Below, one piece after another: positions 21,011 to 33,751 of a stretch of DNA of 64,000 nt. A model generated the notes under the pieces. The model was not told where the DNA came from. It saw nothing but the letters and a program-made list of their open reading frames with translations, and made no database searches. The stretch covers positions 124,001 through 188,000 of the forward strand of contig NW_027473610.1 of the NCBI RefSeq assembly GCF_050947335.1. The letters are read 5' to 3'. The position numbers were made by a program, and so were the translations under genes. Origin of the DNA: Megachile rotundata (taxonomy: Eukaryota; Arthropoda; Insecta; Hymenoptera; Megachilidae). Every line of letters begins with the position of its first letter. Position 1 is the stretch's first letter.

Positions 21011-24000
21011 TCAGCCTCTAATTCGCACATATCCGCTGTGATTCGACTCTGTACCATCTAGTTATGTTAGGTCATCGTAACTGAGCACAATTCAGCACCA
21101 CAATGAACAACTTTGCTTGTTTTGAACGAATTATGCTCATTTTTGCACGATTCAGCCTCTAATTCGCACATATCCGCTGTGATTCGACTCTGTACTATCT
21201 AGTTATGTTAAGTTATCCTATCTTAGCACAATTCGACACCGCAATGAACAATTTTGCTGGTTTTGAACGAATTATGCTCATTTCCGCACGATTCAGCCTC
21301 TTATTCGCACATATCCGCTGTAATTCGACTCTGTACTATCTAGTCATGTTAAGTTATCCTATCTGAGCACAATTCAACACCACAATGAGCAATTTTGCTC
21401 GTTTTGCACGAATTTTGCTCGTTTTGAACGAATTTTGCTCATTTTCGAACGATTCAGCCTCTAATTCGCACATATCCGCTGTAATTCGACTCTGTACTAT
21501 CTAGTTATGTTAAGTTATCCTATCTGAGCACATTTCGACACCACAATGAACAATTTTGCTGGTTTTGAACGAATTATGCTCATTTTCGCACGATTCAGCC
21601 TCTAATTCGCACATATCCGCTGTAATTCGACTCTGTACTATCTAGTCATGTTAAGTTATCGTAACTGAGCACAATTCAACACCACAATGAACAATTTTGC
21701 TGGTTTTGAACGAATTATGCTCATTTTCGCACGATTCAGCCTCTAATTCGCACATATCCGCTGTAATTCGACTCTGTACTATCTAGTCATGTTAAGTTAT
21801 CGTAACTGAGCACAATTCAACACCACAATGTACAATTTTGATCGTTTTGAACGAATTATGCTCATTTTCGCACGATTCAGCCTCTAATTCGCACATATCC
21901 GCTGTAATTCGACTCTGTACTATCTAGTCATGTTAAGTTATCGTAACTGAGCACAATTCAACACCACAATGAACAATTTTGATCGTTTTGCACGAATTAT
22001 GCTCATTTTCGCACGATTCAGCCTCTAATTCGCACATATCCGCTGTAATTCGACTCTGTACTATCTAGTCATGTTAAGTCATCGTAACTGAGCACAATTC
22101 AGCACCACAATGAACAACTTTGCTTGTTTTGCACGAATTATGCTCATTTTCGCACGATTCAGCCTCTAATTCGTACATATCCGCTGTAATTCGACTCTGT
22201 ACTATCTAGTTATGTTAAGTTATCCTATCTGAGCACAATTCAACACCACAGTGTACAATTTTGCTCGTCTTGCAAGAATTATGCTCATTTTCGCACGATT
22301 CAGCCTCTAATTCGCACATATCCGCTTTGATTCGACTCTGTACCATCTAGTTATGTTAAGTCATCGTAACTGAGCACAATTCAGCACCACAATGAACAAC
22401 TTTGCTCGTTTTGAACGAATTATGCTCATTTTCGCACGATTCAGCCTCTAATTCGCACATATCCGCTGTAATTCAACTCTGTACTATCTAGTTATGTTAT
22501 GTTATCCTATCTGAGCACAATTCAACACCACAATGAACAATTTTGCTCGTTTTGCACGAATTTTGATCGTTTTGAACGAATTTTGCTCATTTTCGCACGA
22601 TTCAGCCTCTAATTCGCACATATCCGCTGTAATTCGACTCTGTACTATGTAGTAATGTTAAGTTATCCTCTCTGAGCACAATTCAACACCACAATGAACA
22701 GTTTTGCTCGTTTTGCACGAATTATGCTCATTTTCGCACGATTCAGGATCTAATCGCACATATTCGCTGTGATTCGACTCTGTACCATCTAGTTATGTTC
22801 AGTTACCACAACTGAGCACAATTCGACACCACAATGAACAATTTTGCTCGTTTTGCACGAATTATGCTCTTTTTCGCACGATTCAGCCTCTAATTCTCAC
22901 ATATCCGCTGTGATTCGACTCTGTACCATCTAGTTATGTTAGGTCATCGTAACTGAGCACAATTCAGCACCACAATGAACAACTTTGCTTGTTTTGAACG
23001 AATTATGCTCATTTTCGCACGATTCAGCCTCTAATTCGTACATATACGCTGTAATTCGACTCTGTACTATCTAGTTATGTTAAGTTATCCTATCTGAGCA
23101 CAATTCAACACCACAATGAACAATTATGCTCGTTTTGCACGAATTATGCTCATTTTCGCACGATTCAGCCTCTAATTCGCACATATCCGCTGTAATTCGA
23201 CTCTGTACTATCTAGTTATGTTAAGTTATCCTATCTGAGCACAACTCAACACCACAATGAACAATTTTGCTCGTTTTGAACGAATTTTGCTCATTTTCGA
23301 ACGATTCAGCCTCTAATTCGCACATATCCGCTGTAATTCGACTCTGTACTATCTAGTCATGTTAAGTTATCGTAACTGAGCACAATTCAGCACCACAATG
23401 AACAATTTTGCTCGTTTTGAACGAATTTTGCTCATTTTGGAACGATTCAGCCTCTAATTCGCACATATCCGCTGTAATTCGACTCTGTACTATCTAGTTA
23501 TGTTAAGTTATCCTATCTGAGCACAATTCGACACCACAATGAACAATTTTGCTGGTTTTGAACGAATTATGCTCATTTTCGCACGATTCAGCCTCTAATT
23601 CGCACATATCCGCTGTAATTCGACTCTGTACTATCTAGTTATGTTAAGTTATCGTAACTGAGCACAATTCAACACCACAATGAACAATTTTGATCGTTTT
23701 GAACGAATTATGCTCATTTTCGCACGATTCAGCCTCTAATTCGCACATATCCGCTGTAATTCGACTCTGTACTATCTAGTTATGTTAAGTTATCCTATCT
23801 GAGCACAATCCAACACCACAATGAACAATTTTGCTCGTTTTGCACGAATTATGTTCATTTTCGCACGATTCAGCCTCTAATTCGCACATATCCGCTGTAA
23901 TTCGACTCTGTACCATCTAGTTATGTTAAGCTATCCTATCTGAGCACAATTCAACACCACATTGAACAATTTTGCTCGTTTTGCACGAATTATGCTCATT

Positions 24001-24433
24001 TTCGCACGATTCAGCCTCTAATTCGCACATATCCGCTGTAATTCGACTCTGTACTATCTAGTCATGTTAAGTTATCGTAACTGAGCACAATGCAACACCA
24101 CAATGAACAATTTTGCTGGTTTTGAACGAATTATGCTCATTTTCGCACGATTCAGCCTCTAATTCGCACATATCCGCTGTAATTCGACTCTGTACTATCT
24201 AGTCATGTTAAGTTATCGTAACTGAGCACAATTCAACACCACAATGTACAATTTTGATCGTTTTGAACGAATTATGCTCATTTTCGCACGATTCAGCCTC
24301 TAATTCGCACATATCCGCTGTAATTCGACTCTGTACTATCTAGTCATGTTAAGTTATCGTAACTGAGCACAATTCAACACCGCAATGAACAATTTTGCTG
24401 GTTTTGGACGAATTATGCTCATTTTCGCACGAT
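21011..24433 (+). repeat. Rearranged second copy of the 2.5-6.3 kb family
   Basis: 21.53-22.25 kb follows 3.20-3.92 kb at offset 18,332. From 22.24 kb the offset drops to 18,030 because two monomers (141 + 161 bp) present at 3827-4128 are missing. By the cassette at 23729-24433 the offset is 18,171, reflecting one extra monomer. The start at 21.15-21.6 kb instead continues the higher-order repeat A order, so the block is a chimera of two families. No perfect CENP-B-like core occurs between 20.24 and 25.26 kb. Confidence 0.88.
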
Positions 24434-25440
24434 TCAGCCTCTAATTCGTACGTATCCGCTGTAATTCGACTCTGTACTATCTAGTTATGTTAAGTTATCC
24501 TATCTGAGCACAATTCAACACCACAATGAAGAATTATGCTTGTTTTGCACGAATTATGCTCATTTTCGCACGATTCAGCCTCTAATTCGCACATATCCGC
24601 TGTAATTCGACTCTGTACTATCTGGTTATGTCAAGTTATTCTATCTGAGAACAATTCAACACCACAATGAACAGTTTTGCTCGTTTTGCACGAATTTTGC
24701 TCGTTTTGAACGAATTTTGGTCATTTTCGAACGATTCAGCCTCTAATTCGCACATATCCGCTGTAATTCGACTCTGTACTATCTAGTTATGTTATGTTAT
24801 CCTATCTGAGCACATTTCAACACCACAGTGTACAATTTTGCTCGTTTTGCAAGAATTATGCTCATTTTCGCACGATTCAGCCTCTAATTCGCACATATCC
24901 GCTTTGATTCGACTCTGTACCATCTAGTTATGTTAAGTCATCGTAACTGAGCACAATTCAGCACCGCAATGAACAACTTTGCTCGTTTTGAACGAATTAT
25001 GCTCATTTTCGCACGATTCAGCCTCTAATTCGCACATATCCGATGTGATTCGACTCTGTACCATCTAGTTATGTTAAGTCTTCGTAACTGAGCACAATTC
25101 AGCACCACAATGAACAACTTTGCTCGTTTTGCACGAATTATGCTCATTTTCGCACGATTCTGCCTCTAATTCGTACATATCCGCTGTGATTCGACTCTGT
25201 ACTATCTAGTTATGTTAAGTTATCCTATCGGAGCGCAATTCAGCACCACAATGAACAACTTTGCCCGTTTTGCACGAATTATGCTCATTTTCGCACGATT
25301 CAGCCTCTAATTCGCACATATCCGCTGTGATTCGACTCTGTACTATCTAGTTATGTTAAGTTATCGTAACTGAGCACAATTCGACACCACAATGAACAAT
25401 TTTGCTCGTTTTGCACGAATTATGCTCATTTTCGCACGAT

Positions 25441-25609
25441 TCAGCCTCTAATTCGCACATATCCGCTGTAATTCGACTCTGTACCATCTAGATAGTTATG
25501 TTAAGTAATAACTAGATAGTTATGTTAAGTCATCGTAACTGAGCACAATTCAGCACCACAATGAACAACTTTGCTCGTTTTGAACGAATTATGCTAATTT
25601 TCGCACGAT
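25441..25609 (+). repeat. 169-bp monomer variant, copy 7 of 7
   Basis: The only 169-bp monomer outside the 9.3-21 kb higher-order block. It is followed by variants not seen with the other six (ATGCTAATTT, CAGCCACTAA), so it is either an old transferred copy or a displaced remnant. None was found downstream of 25.6 kb. Confidence 0.93.
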
Positions 25610-27361
25610 TCAGCCACTAATTCGCACATATCCGCTGTAATTCAACTCTGTACTATCTAGTTATGTTATGTTATCCTATCTGAGCACAATTCAACACCAC
25701 AGTGAACAATTTTGCTCGTTTTGCACGAATTTTGATCGTTTTGAACGAATTTTGCTCATTTTCGCACGATTCAGCCTCTAATTCGCACATATCCGCTGTA
25801 ATTCGACTCTGTACTATCTAGTTATGTTAAGTTATCCTATCTGAGCACATTTCGACACCACAATGAACAATTTTGCTGGTTTTGAACGAATTATGCTCAT
25901 TTTCGCACGATTCAGCCTCTAATTCGCACATATCCGCTGTAATTCGACTCTGTACTATCTAGTCATGTTCAGTTACCACAACTGAGCACAATTCGACACC
26001 ACAATGAACAATTTTGCTCGTTTTGCACGAATTATGCTCTTTTTCGCACGATTCAGCCTCTAATTCGCACATATCCGCTGTGTTTCGACTCTGTACCATC
26101 TAGTTATGTTAGGTCATCGTAACTGAGCACAATTCAGCACCACAATGAACAACTTTGCTTGTTTTGAACGAATTATGCTCATTTTCGCACGATTCAGCCT
26201 CTAATTCGCACATATCCGCTGTGATTCGACTCTGTACTATCTAGTTATGTTAAGTCATCGTAACTGCGCACAATTCAGCACCACAATGAACAACTCTGCT
26301 CGTTTTGAACGAATTATGCTCATTTTCGCACGATTCAGCCTCTAATTCGCACATATCCGCTGTAATTCGACTCTGTACTATCTAGTTATGTTAAGTTATC
26401 CTATCTGAGCACAATCCAACACCACAATGAACAGTTTTGCTCGTTTTGCACGAATTTTGCTCGTTTTGAACGAATTTTGCTCATTTTCGAACGATTCTGC
26501 CTCTAATTCGCACATATCCGCTGTAATTCGACTCTGTACTATCTAGTTATGTTATGTTATCCTATCTGAGCACAATTCAACACCACAGTGAACAATTTTG
26601 CTCGTTTTGCAAGAATGATGCTCATTTTCGAACGATTCAGCCTCTAATTCGCACATATCCGCTGTGATTCGACTCTGTACCATCTAGTTATGTTAAGTCA
26701 TCGTAACTGAGCACAATTCAGCACCACAATGAACAACTTTGCTCGTTTTGAACGAATTATGCTCATCTTCGCACGATTCAGCCTCTAATTCGCACATATC
26801 CGCTGTAATTCGACTCTGTACTATCTAGTTATGTTATGTTATCCTATCTGAGCACAATTCAACACCACAGTGAACAGTTTTGCTCGTTTTGCAAGAATTA
26901 TGCTCATTTTCGAACGATTCAGCCTCTAATTCGCACATATCCGCTGTAATTCGACTCTGTACTATCTAGTTATGTTAAGTTAACCTATCTGAGCACAATT
27001 CAACACCACAATGAACAATTTTGCTCGTTTTGCACGAATTATGCTCATTTTCGCACGATTCAGCCTCTAATTCGCACATATCCGCTGTGATTCGACTCTG
27101 TACCATCTAGTTATGTTAAGTCATCGTAACTGAGCACAATTCAGGACCACAATGAACAACTTTGCTCGTTTTGAACGAATTATGCTCATTTTCGCACGAT
27201 TCAGCCTCTAATTCGCACATATCCGCTGTAATGCGACTCTGTACTATCTAGTTATGTTAAGTTATCCTATCTGAGCACAATTCAACACCACAATGAACAA
27301 TTTTGCTCGTTTTGCACGAATTTTGCTCGTTTTGAACGAATTTTGCTCTTTTTCGCACGAT

Positions 27362-27503
27362 TCAGCCTCTAATTCGCACGTATTCGCTGTGATTCGACCC
27401 TGTACCATCTAGTTATGTTAAGTTACCACAACTGAGCACAATTCGACACCACAATGAACAATTTTGCTCGTAATGAACGTATTTTGCTCATTTTACGCAA
27501 GAT
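27362..27503 (+). repeat. 142-bp diverged monomer class with TAATGAACG and TTTTACGCAA
   Basis: This class replaces GCTCGTTTTGCACG by GCTCGTAATGAACG and carries an extra A in TTTTACGCAAG. The extra-base mark begins at 27491, 32646, 35930, 37381, 39235, 40545, 44611, 48395, 50853, 55463, 58363, 60781 and 62232 (13 copies), and never before 27 kb. It is therefore a clean tag for following duplication in the right-hand part of the array. The changes destroy the CENP-B-box-like site. Confidence 0.93.
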
Positions 27504-30467
27504 TCAGCCTCTAATTCGCACATATCCGCTGTGATTCGACTCTGTACTATCTAGTTATGTTAAGTCATCGTAACTCAGCACAATTCAGCACCACAATGAA
27601 CAACTCTGCTCGTTTTGAACGAATTATGCTCATTTTCGCACGATTCAGCTCTAATTCGCACATATCCGCTGTAATTCGACTCTGTACTATCTAGTTATGT
27701 CAAGTTATCCTATCTGAGCACAATTCAACACCACAATGAACAGTTTTGCTCGTTTTGCACGAATTTTGCTCGTTTTGAACGAATTTTGCTCATTTTCGAA
27801 CGATTCAGCCTCTAATTCGCACATATCCGCTGTAATTCGACTCTGTACTATCTAGTTATGTTATGTTATCCTATCTGAGCACAATTCAACACCACAATGA
27901 ACAACTTTGCCCGTTTTGCACGAATTATGCTCATTTTCGCACGATTCAGCCTCTAATTCGTACATATCCGCTGTAATTCGACTCTGTACTATCTAGTTAT
28001 GTTAAGTTATCCTATCTGAGCACAATTCAACACCACAATGAACAGTTTTGCTCGTTTTGCACGAATTATGCTCATTTTCGCACGATTCAGCCTCTAATTC
28101 GCACATATCCGCTGCGATTCGACTCTGTACCATCTGGTTATGTTAAGTTATCGTAACTGAGCACAATTCAGCACCACAATGAACAACTTTGCCCGTTTTG
28201 CACGAATTATGCTCATTTTCGCACGATTCAGCCTCTAATTCGTACATATCCGCTGAACTTCGACTCTGTACTATCTAGTTATGTTAAGTTATCGTAACTG
28301 AGCACAATTCGACACCACAATTAACAATTTTGCTCGTTTTGCACGTATTATGCTCATTTTCGCACGATTCAGCCTCTAATTCGCACATATCCGCTGCGAT
28401 TCGACTCTGTACCATCTGGTTATGTTAAGTTATCGTAACTGAGCACAATTCAGCACCACAATGAACAACTTTGCCCGTTTTGCACGAATTATGCTCATTT
28501 TCGCACGATTCAGCCTCTAATTCGTACATATCCGCTGAACTTCGACTCTGTACTATCTAGTTATGTTAAGTTATCGTAACTGAGCACAATTCGACACCAC
28601 AATTAACAATTTTGCTCGTTTTGCACGTATTATGCTCATTTTCGCACGATTCAGCATCTAATTCGCACATATTCGCTGTGATTCGACTCTGTACCATCTA
28701 GTTATGTTAAGTCATCGTAGCTGACCACAATTCAGCACCACAATGAACAACTTTGCTCGTTTTGAACTAATTATGCTCATTTTCGCACGATTCAGCTCTA
28801 ATTCGCACATATCCGCTGTAATTCGACTCTGTACTATCTAGTTATGTTAAGTTATCCTATCTGAGCACAATTCAACACCACAATGAACAGTTTTGCTCGT
28901 TTTGCACGAATTTTGCTCGTATTGAACGAATTTTGCTCATTTTCGAACGATTCAGCCTCTAATTCGCACATATCCGCTGTAATTCGACTCTGTACTATCT
29001 AATTATGTTATGTTATCCTATCTGAGCACAATTCAACACCACAGTGAACAATTTTGCTCGTTTTGCAAGAATTATGCTCATTTTCGAACGATTCAGCCTC
29101 TAATTCGCACATATCCGCTGTAATTTGACTCTGTACTATCTAGTTATGTTAAGTTAACCTATCTGAGCACAATTCAACACCACAATGAACAATTTCGCTC
29201 GTTTTGCACGAATTATGCTCATTTTCGCACGATTCAGCCTCTAATTCGCACATATCCGCTGTGATTCGACTCTGTACCATCTAGTTATGTTAAGTCATCG
29301 TAACTGAGCACAATTCGACACCACAATGAACAATTTTGCACGTAATGATTGTATTTTGCTCATTTTCGCACGATTCAGCCTCTAATTCGCACATATCCGC
29401 TGTGATTTGACTCTGTCCCATCTAGTTATGTTAAGTTATCGTAACTGAGCACAATTCAACACCACAATGCACAATTTTGCTCGTTTTGCACGAATTCTGC
29501 TCATTTTCGAACGATTCAGCCTCTAATTCGCACATATCCGCTGTAATTCGACTCTGTACTATCTAGTTATGTTATGTTATCCTATCTGAGCACAATTCAA
29601 CACCACAGTGAACAATTTTGCTCGTTTTGCACGAATTATGCTCATTTTCGCACGATTCAGCCTCTAATTCGCCCATATCCGCTGTGATTCGACTCTGTAC
29701 CATCTAGTTATGTTAAGTCATCGTAACTGAGCACAATTCAGCACCACAATGAACAACTTTGCTCGTTTTGCACGAATTATGCTCACTTTCGCGCGATTCA
29801 GCCTCTAATTCGTACATATTCGCTGTGATTCGACTCTGTACCATCTAGTTATGTTAAGTCATCGTAGCTGAGCACAATTCAGCACCACAATGAACAACTT
29901 TGCTCGTTTTGCACGAATTATGCTCACTTTCGCACGATTCAGCCTCTAATTCGTACATATTCGCTGTGATTCGACTCTGTACCATCTAGTTATGTTAAGT
30001 CATCGTAGCTGAGAACAATTCAGCACCACAATGAACAACTCTGCTCGTTTTGAACGAATTATGCTCATTTTCGCACGATTCAGCCTCTAATTCGCACATA
30101 TCCGCTGTAATTCGACTCTGTACTATCTAGTTATGTTAAGTTATCCTATCTGAGCACAATCCAACACCACAATGAACAGTTTTGCTCGTTTTGCACGAAT
30201 TTTGCTCGTTTTGAACGAATTTTGCTCATTTTCGAACGATTCTGCCTCTAATTCGCACATATCCGCTGTAATTCGACTCTGTACTATCTAGTTATGTTAT
30301 GTTATCCTATCTGAGCACAATTCAACACCACAGTGAACAATTTTGCTCGTTTTGCAAGAATTATGCTCATTTTCGAACGATTCAGCCTCTAATTCGCACA
30401 TATCCGCTGTGATTCGACTCTGTACCATCTAGTTATGTTAAGTCATCGTAACTGAGCACAATTCAGC

Positions 30468-33400
30468 ACCACAATGAACAACTTTGCTCGTTTTGAACGA
30501 ATTATGCTCATCTTCGCACGATTCAGCCTCTAATTCGCACATAGCCGCTGTAATTCGACTCTGTACTATCTAGTCATGTTAAGTTAACCTATCTGAGCAC
30601 AATTCAACACCACAATGAACAATTTTGCTCGTTTTGCACGAATTATGCTCATTTTCGCACGATTCAGCCTCTAATTCGCACATATCCGCTGTGATTCGAC
30701 TCTGTCCCATCTAGTTATGTTAAGTCATCGTAACTGAGCACAATTCAGCACCACAATGAACAACTTTGCCCGTTTTGCACGAATTATGCTCATTTTCGCA
30801 CGATTCAGCCTCTAATTCGTACATATCCGCTGTAATTCGACTCTGTACTATCTAGTTATGTTAAGTCATCGTAACTGCGCACAATTCAGCACCACAATGA
30901 ACAACTTTGCTTGTTTTGCACGAATTATGCTCATTTTCGCACGATTCAGCCTCTAATTCGTACATATCCGCTGTAATTCGACTCTGTACTATCTAGTTAT
31001 GTTATGTTATCCTATCTGAGCACAATTCAACACCACAGTGTACAATTTTGCTCGTTTTGCAGGAATTATGCTCATTTTCGCACGATTCAGACTCTAATTC
31101 GCACATATCCGCTTTGAGTCGACTCTGTACCATCTAGTTATGTTAAGTTATCCTATCTGAGCACAATTCAGCACCACAATGAACAACTTTGCCCGTTTTG
31201 CACGAATTATGCTCATTTTCGCACGATTCAGCCTCTAATTCGTACATATCCGCTGTAATTCGACTCTGTACTATCTAGTTATGTTAAGTTATCCTATCTG
31301 AGCACAATTCAACACCACAATGAACAACTTTGCCCGTTTTGCACGAATTATGCTCGTTTTCGCACGATTCAGACTCTAATTCCCACATATCCGCTTTGAG
31401 TCGACTCTGTACCATCTAGTTATGTTAAGTCATCGTAACTGAGCACAATTCAGCACCACAATGAACAACTTTGCTCGTTTTGCACGAATTATGCTCATTT
31501 TCGCACGATTCAGCATCTAATTCGCACATATTCGCTGTTATTATACTCTGTACCATCTAGTTATGTTGAGTTACCACAACTGAGCACAATTCGACACCAC
31601 AATGAACAATTTTGCTCGTTTTGCACGAATTATGCTCATTTTCGCACGATTCAGCCTCTAATTCGCACATATCCGCTGTGATTCGACTCTGTACCATCTG
31701 GTTATGTTATGTTATCGTAACTGAGCACAATTCAGCACCGCAATGAACAATTTTGCTCGTTTTGCACGAATTATGCTCATTTTCGCACGATTCAGCCTCT
31801 AATTCGCACATATCCGCTGTGATTCGACTCTGTACCATCTAGTTATGTTAAGTCATCGTAACTGAGCACAATTCAGGACCACAATGAACAACTTTGCTCG
31901 TTTTGAACGAATTATGCTCATTTTCGCACGATTCAGCCTCTAATTCGCACATATCCGCTGTAATTCGACTCTGTACTATCTAGTTATGTTATGTTATCCT
32001 ATCTGAGCACAATTCAACACCACAGTGAACAGTTTTGCTCGTTTTGCAAGAATTATGCTCATTTTCGTACGATTCAGCCTCTAATTCGCACATATCCGCT
32101 GTAATTCGACTCTGTACTATCTAGTTATGTTAAGTTAACCTATCTGAGCACAATTCAACACCACAATGAACAATTTTGCTCGTTTTGCACGAATTATGCT
32201 CATTTTCGCACGATTCAGCCTCTAATTCGCACATATCCGCTGTGATTCGACTCTGTACCATCTAGTTATGTTAAGTCATCGTAACTGAGCACAATTCAGG
32301 ACCACAATGAACAACTTTGCTCGTTTTGAACGAATTATGCTCATTTTCGCACGATTCAGCCTCTAATTCGCACATATCCGCTGTAATGCGACTCTGTACT
32401 ATCTAGTTATGTTAAGTTATCCTATCTGAGCACAATTCAACACCACAATGAACAATTTTGCTCGTTTTGCACGAATTTTGCTCGTTTTGAACGAATTTTG
32501 CTCTTTTTCGCACGATTCAGCCTCTAATTCGCACGTATTCGCTGTGATTCGACTCTGTACCATCTAGTTATGTTAAGTTACCACAACTGAGCACAATTCG
32601 ACACCACAATGAACAATTTTGCTCGTAATGAACGTATTTTGCTCATTTTACGCAAGATTCAGCCTCTAATTCGCACATATCCGTTGTGATTCGACTCTGT
32701 CCCATCTAGTTATGTTAAGTTATCGTAACTCAGCACAATTCGACACCACAATGGACAATTTTGCTCGTAATGAACGAATTATGCTCATTTTCGCACGATT
32801 CAGCCTCTAATTCGCACATATCCGCTGTAATTCGACTCTGTACAATCTAGTTATGTTAAGTTATCCTATCTGAGCACAATTCAACACCACAATGAACAGT
32901 TTTGCTCGTTTTGCACGAATTTTGCTCGTTTTGAACGAATTTTGCTCATTTTCGAACGATTCAGCCTCTAATTCGCACATATCCGCTGTAATTCGACTCT
33001 GTACTATCTAGTTATGTTATGTTATCCTATCTGAGCACGATTCAACACCACAGTGAACAATTTTGCTCGTCTTGCAAGAATTATGCTCATTTTCGAACGA
33101 TTCAGCCTCTAATTCGCACATATCCGCTGTGATTCGACTCTGTACCATCTAGTTATGTTAAGTCATCGTAACTGAGCACAATTCGACACCACAATGAACA
33201 ATTTTGCACGTAATGATTGTATTTTGCTCATTTTCGCACGATTCAGCCTCTAATTCGCACATATCCGCTGTGATTTGACTCTGTCCCATCTAGTTATGTT
33301 AAGTTATCGTAACTGAGCACAATTCAACACCACAATGCACAATTTTGCTCGTTTTGCACGAATTCTGCTCATTTTCGAACGATTCAGCCTCTAATTCGCA

Positions 33401-33751
33401 CATATCCGCTGTAATTCGACTCTGTACTATCTAGTTATGTTATGTTATCCTATCTGAGCACAATTCAACACCACAGTGAACAGTTTTGCTCGTTTTGCAT
33501 GAATTATGCTCATTTTCGAACGATTCAGCCTCTAATTCGCACATATCCGCTGTAATTCGACTCTGTACTATCTAGTTATGTTAAGTTAACCTATCTGAGC
33601 ACAATTCAACACCACAATGAACAATTTTGCTCGTTTTGCACGAATTATGCTCATTTTCGCACGATTCAGCCTCTAATTCGCACATATCCGCTGTGATTCG
33701 ACTCTGTACCATCTAGTTATGTTAAGTCATCGTAACTGAGCACAATTCAGG
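30468..33751 (+). repeat. Higher-order repeat B, copy 1 (23 monomers, 3284 bp)
   Basis: Twenty-three monomers including two of 161 bp and one of 142 bp (23 x 141 + 40 + 1 = 3284). Marks such as CACATAGCC (30541), TTATTATACTCTG (31537), TAATGCGAC (32384) and TTTTACGCAA (32646) all recur exactly 3284 bp later. The left edge is set by the first base distinguishing it from copy 2 (CAGCACC against CAGGACC, 30467/33751) and is uncertain by up to about one monomer. Confidence 0.93.

Larger units (their letters stand above)
24434..30467 (+). repeat. Transition region, mixed monomers, 24.4-30.5 kb
   Basis: About 42 monomers with no clear long internal period. It holds the isolated 169-bp monomer (25441), the first TTTTACGCAA monomer (27362-27503), the first GATTGT monomer (29347), and a two-monomer tandem at 28087-28650 (the CTGCGATTC and CTGAACTTC types alternate twice, 282-bp period). 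26.8-27.5 kb reappears at 31.9-32.7 kb (offset 5155). Confidence 0.85.
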
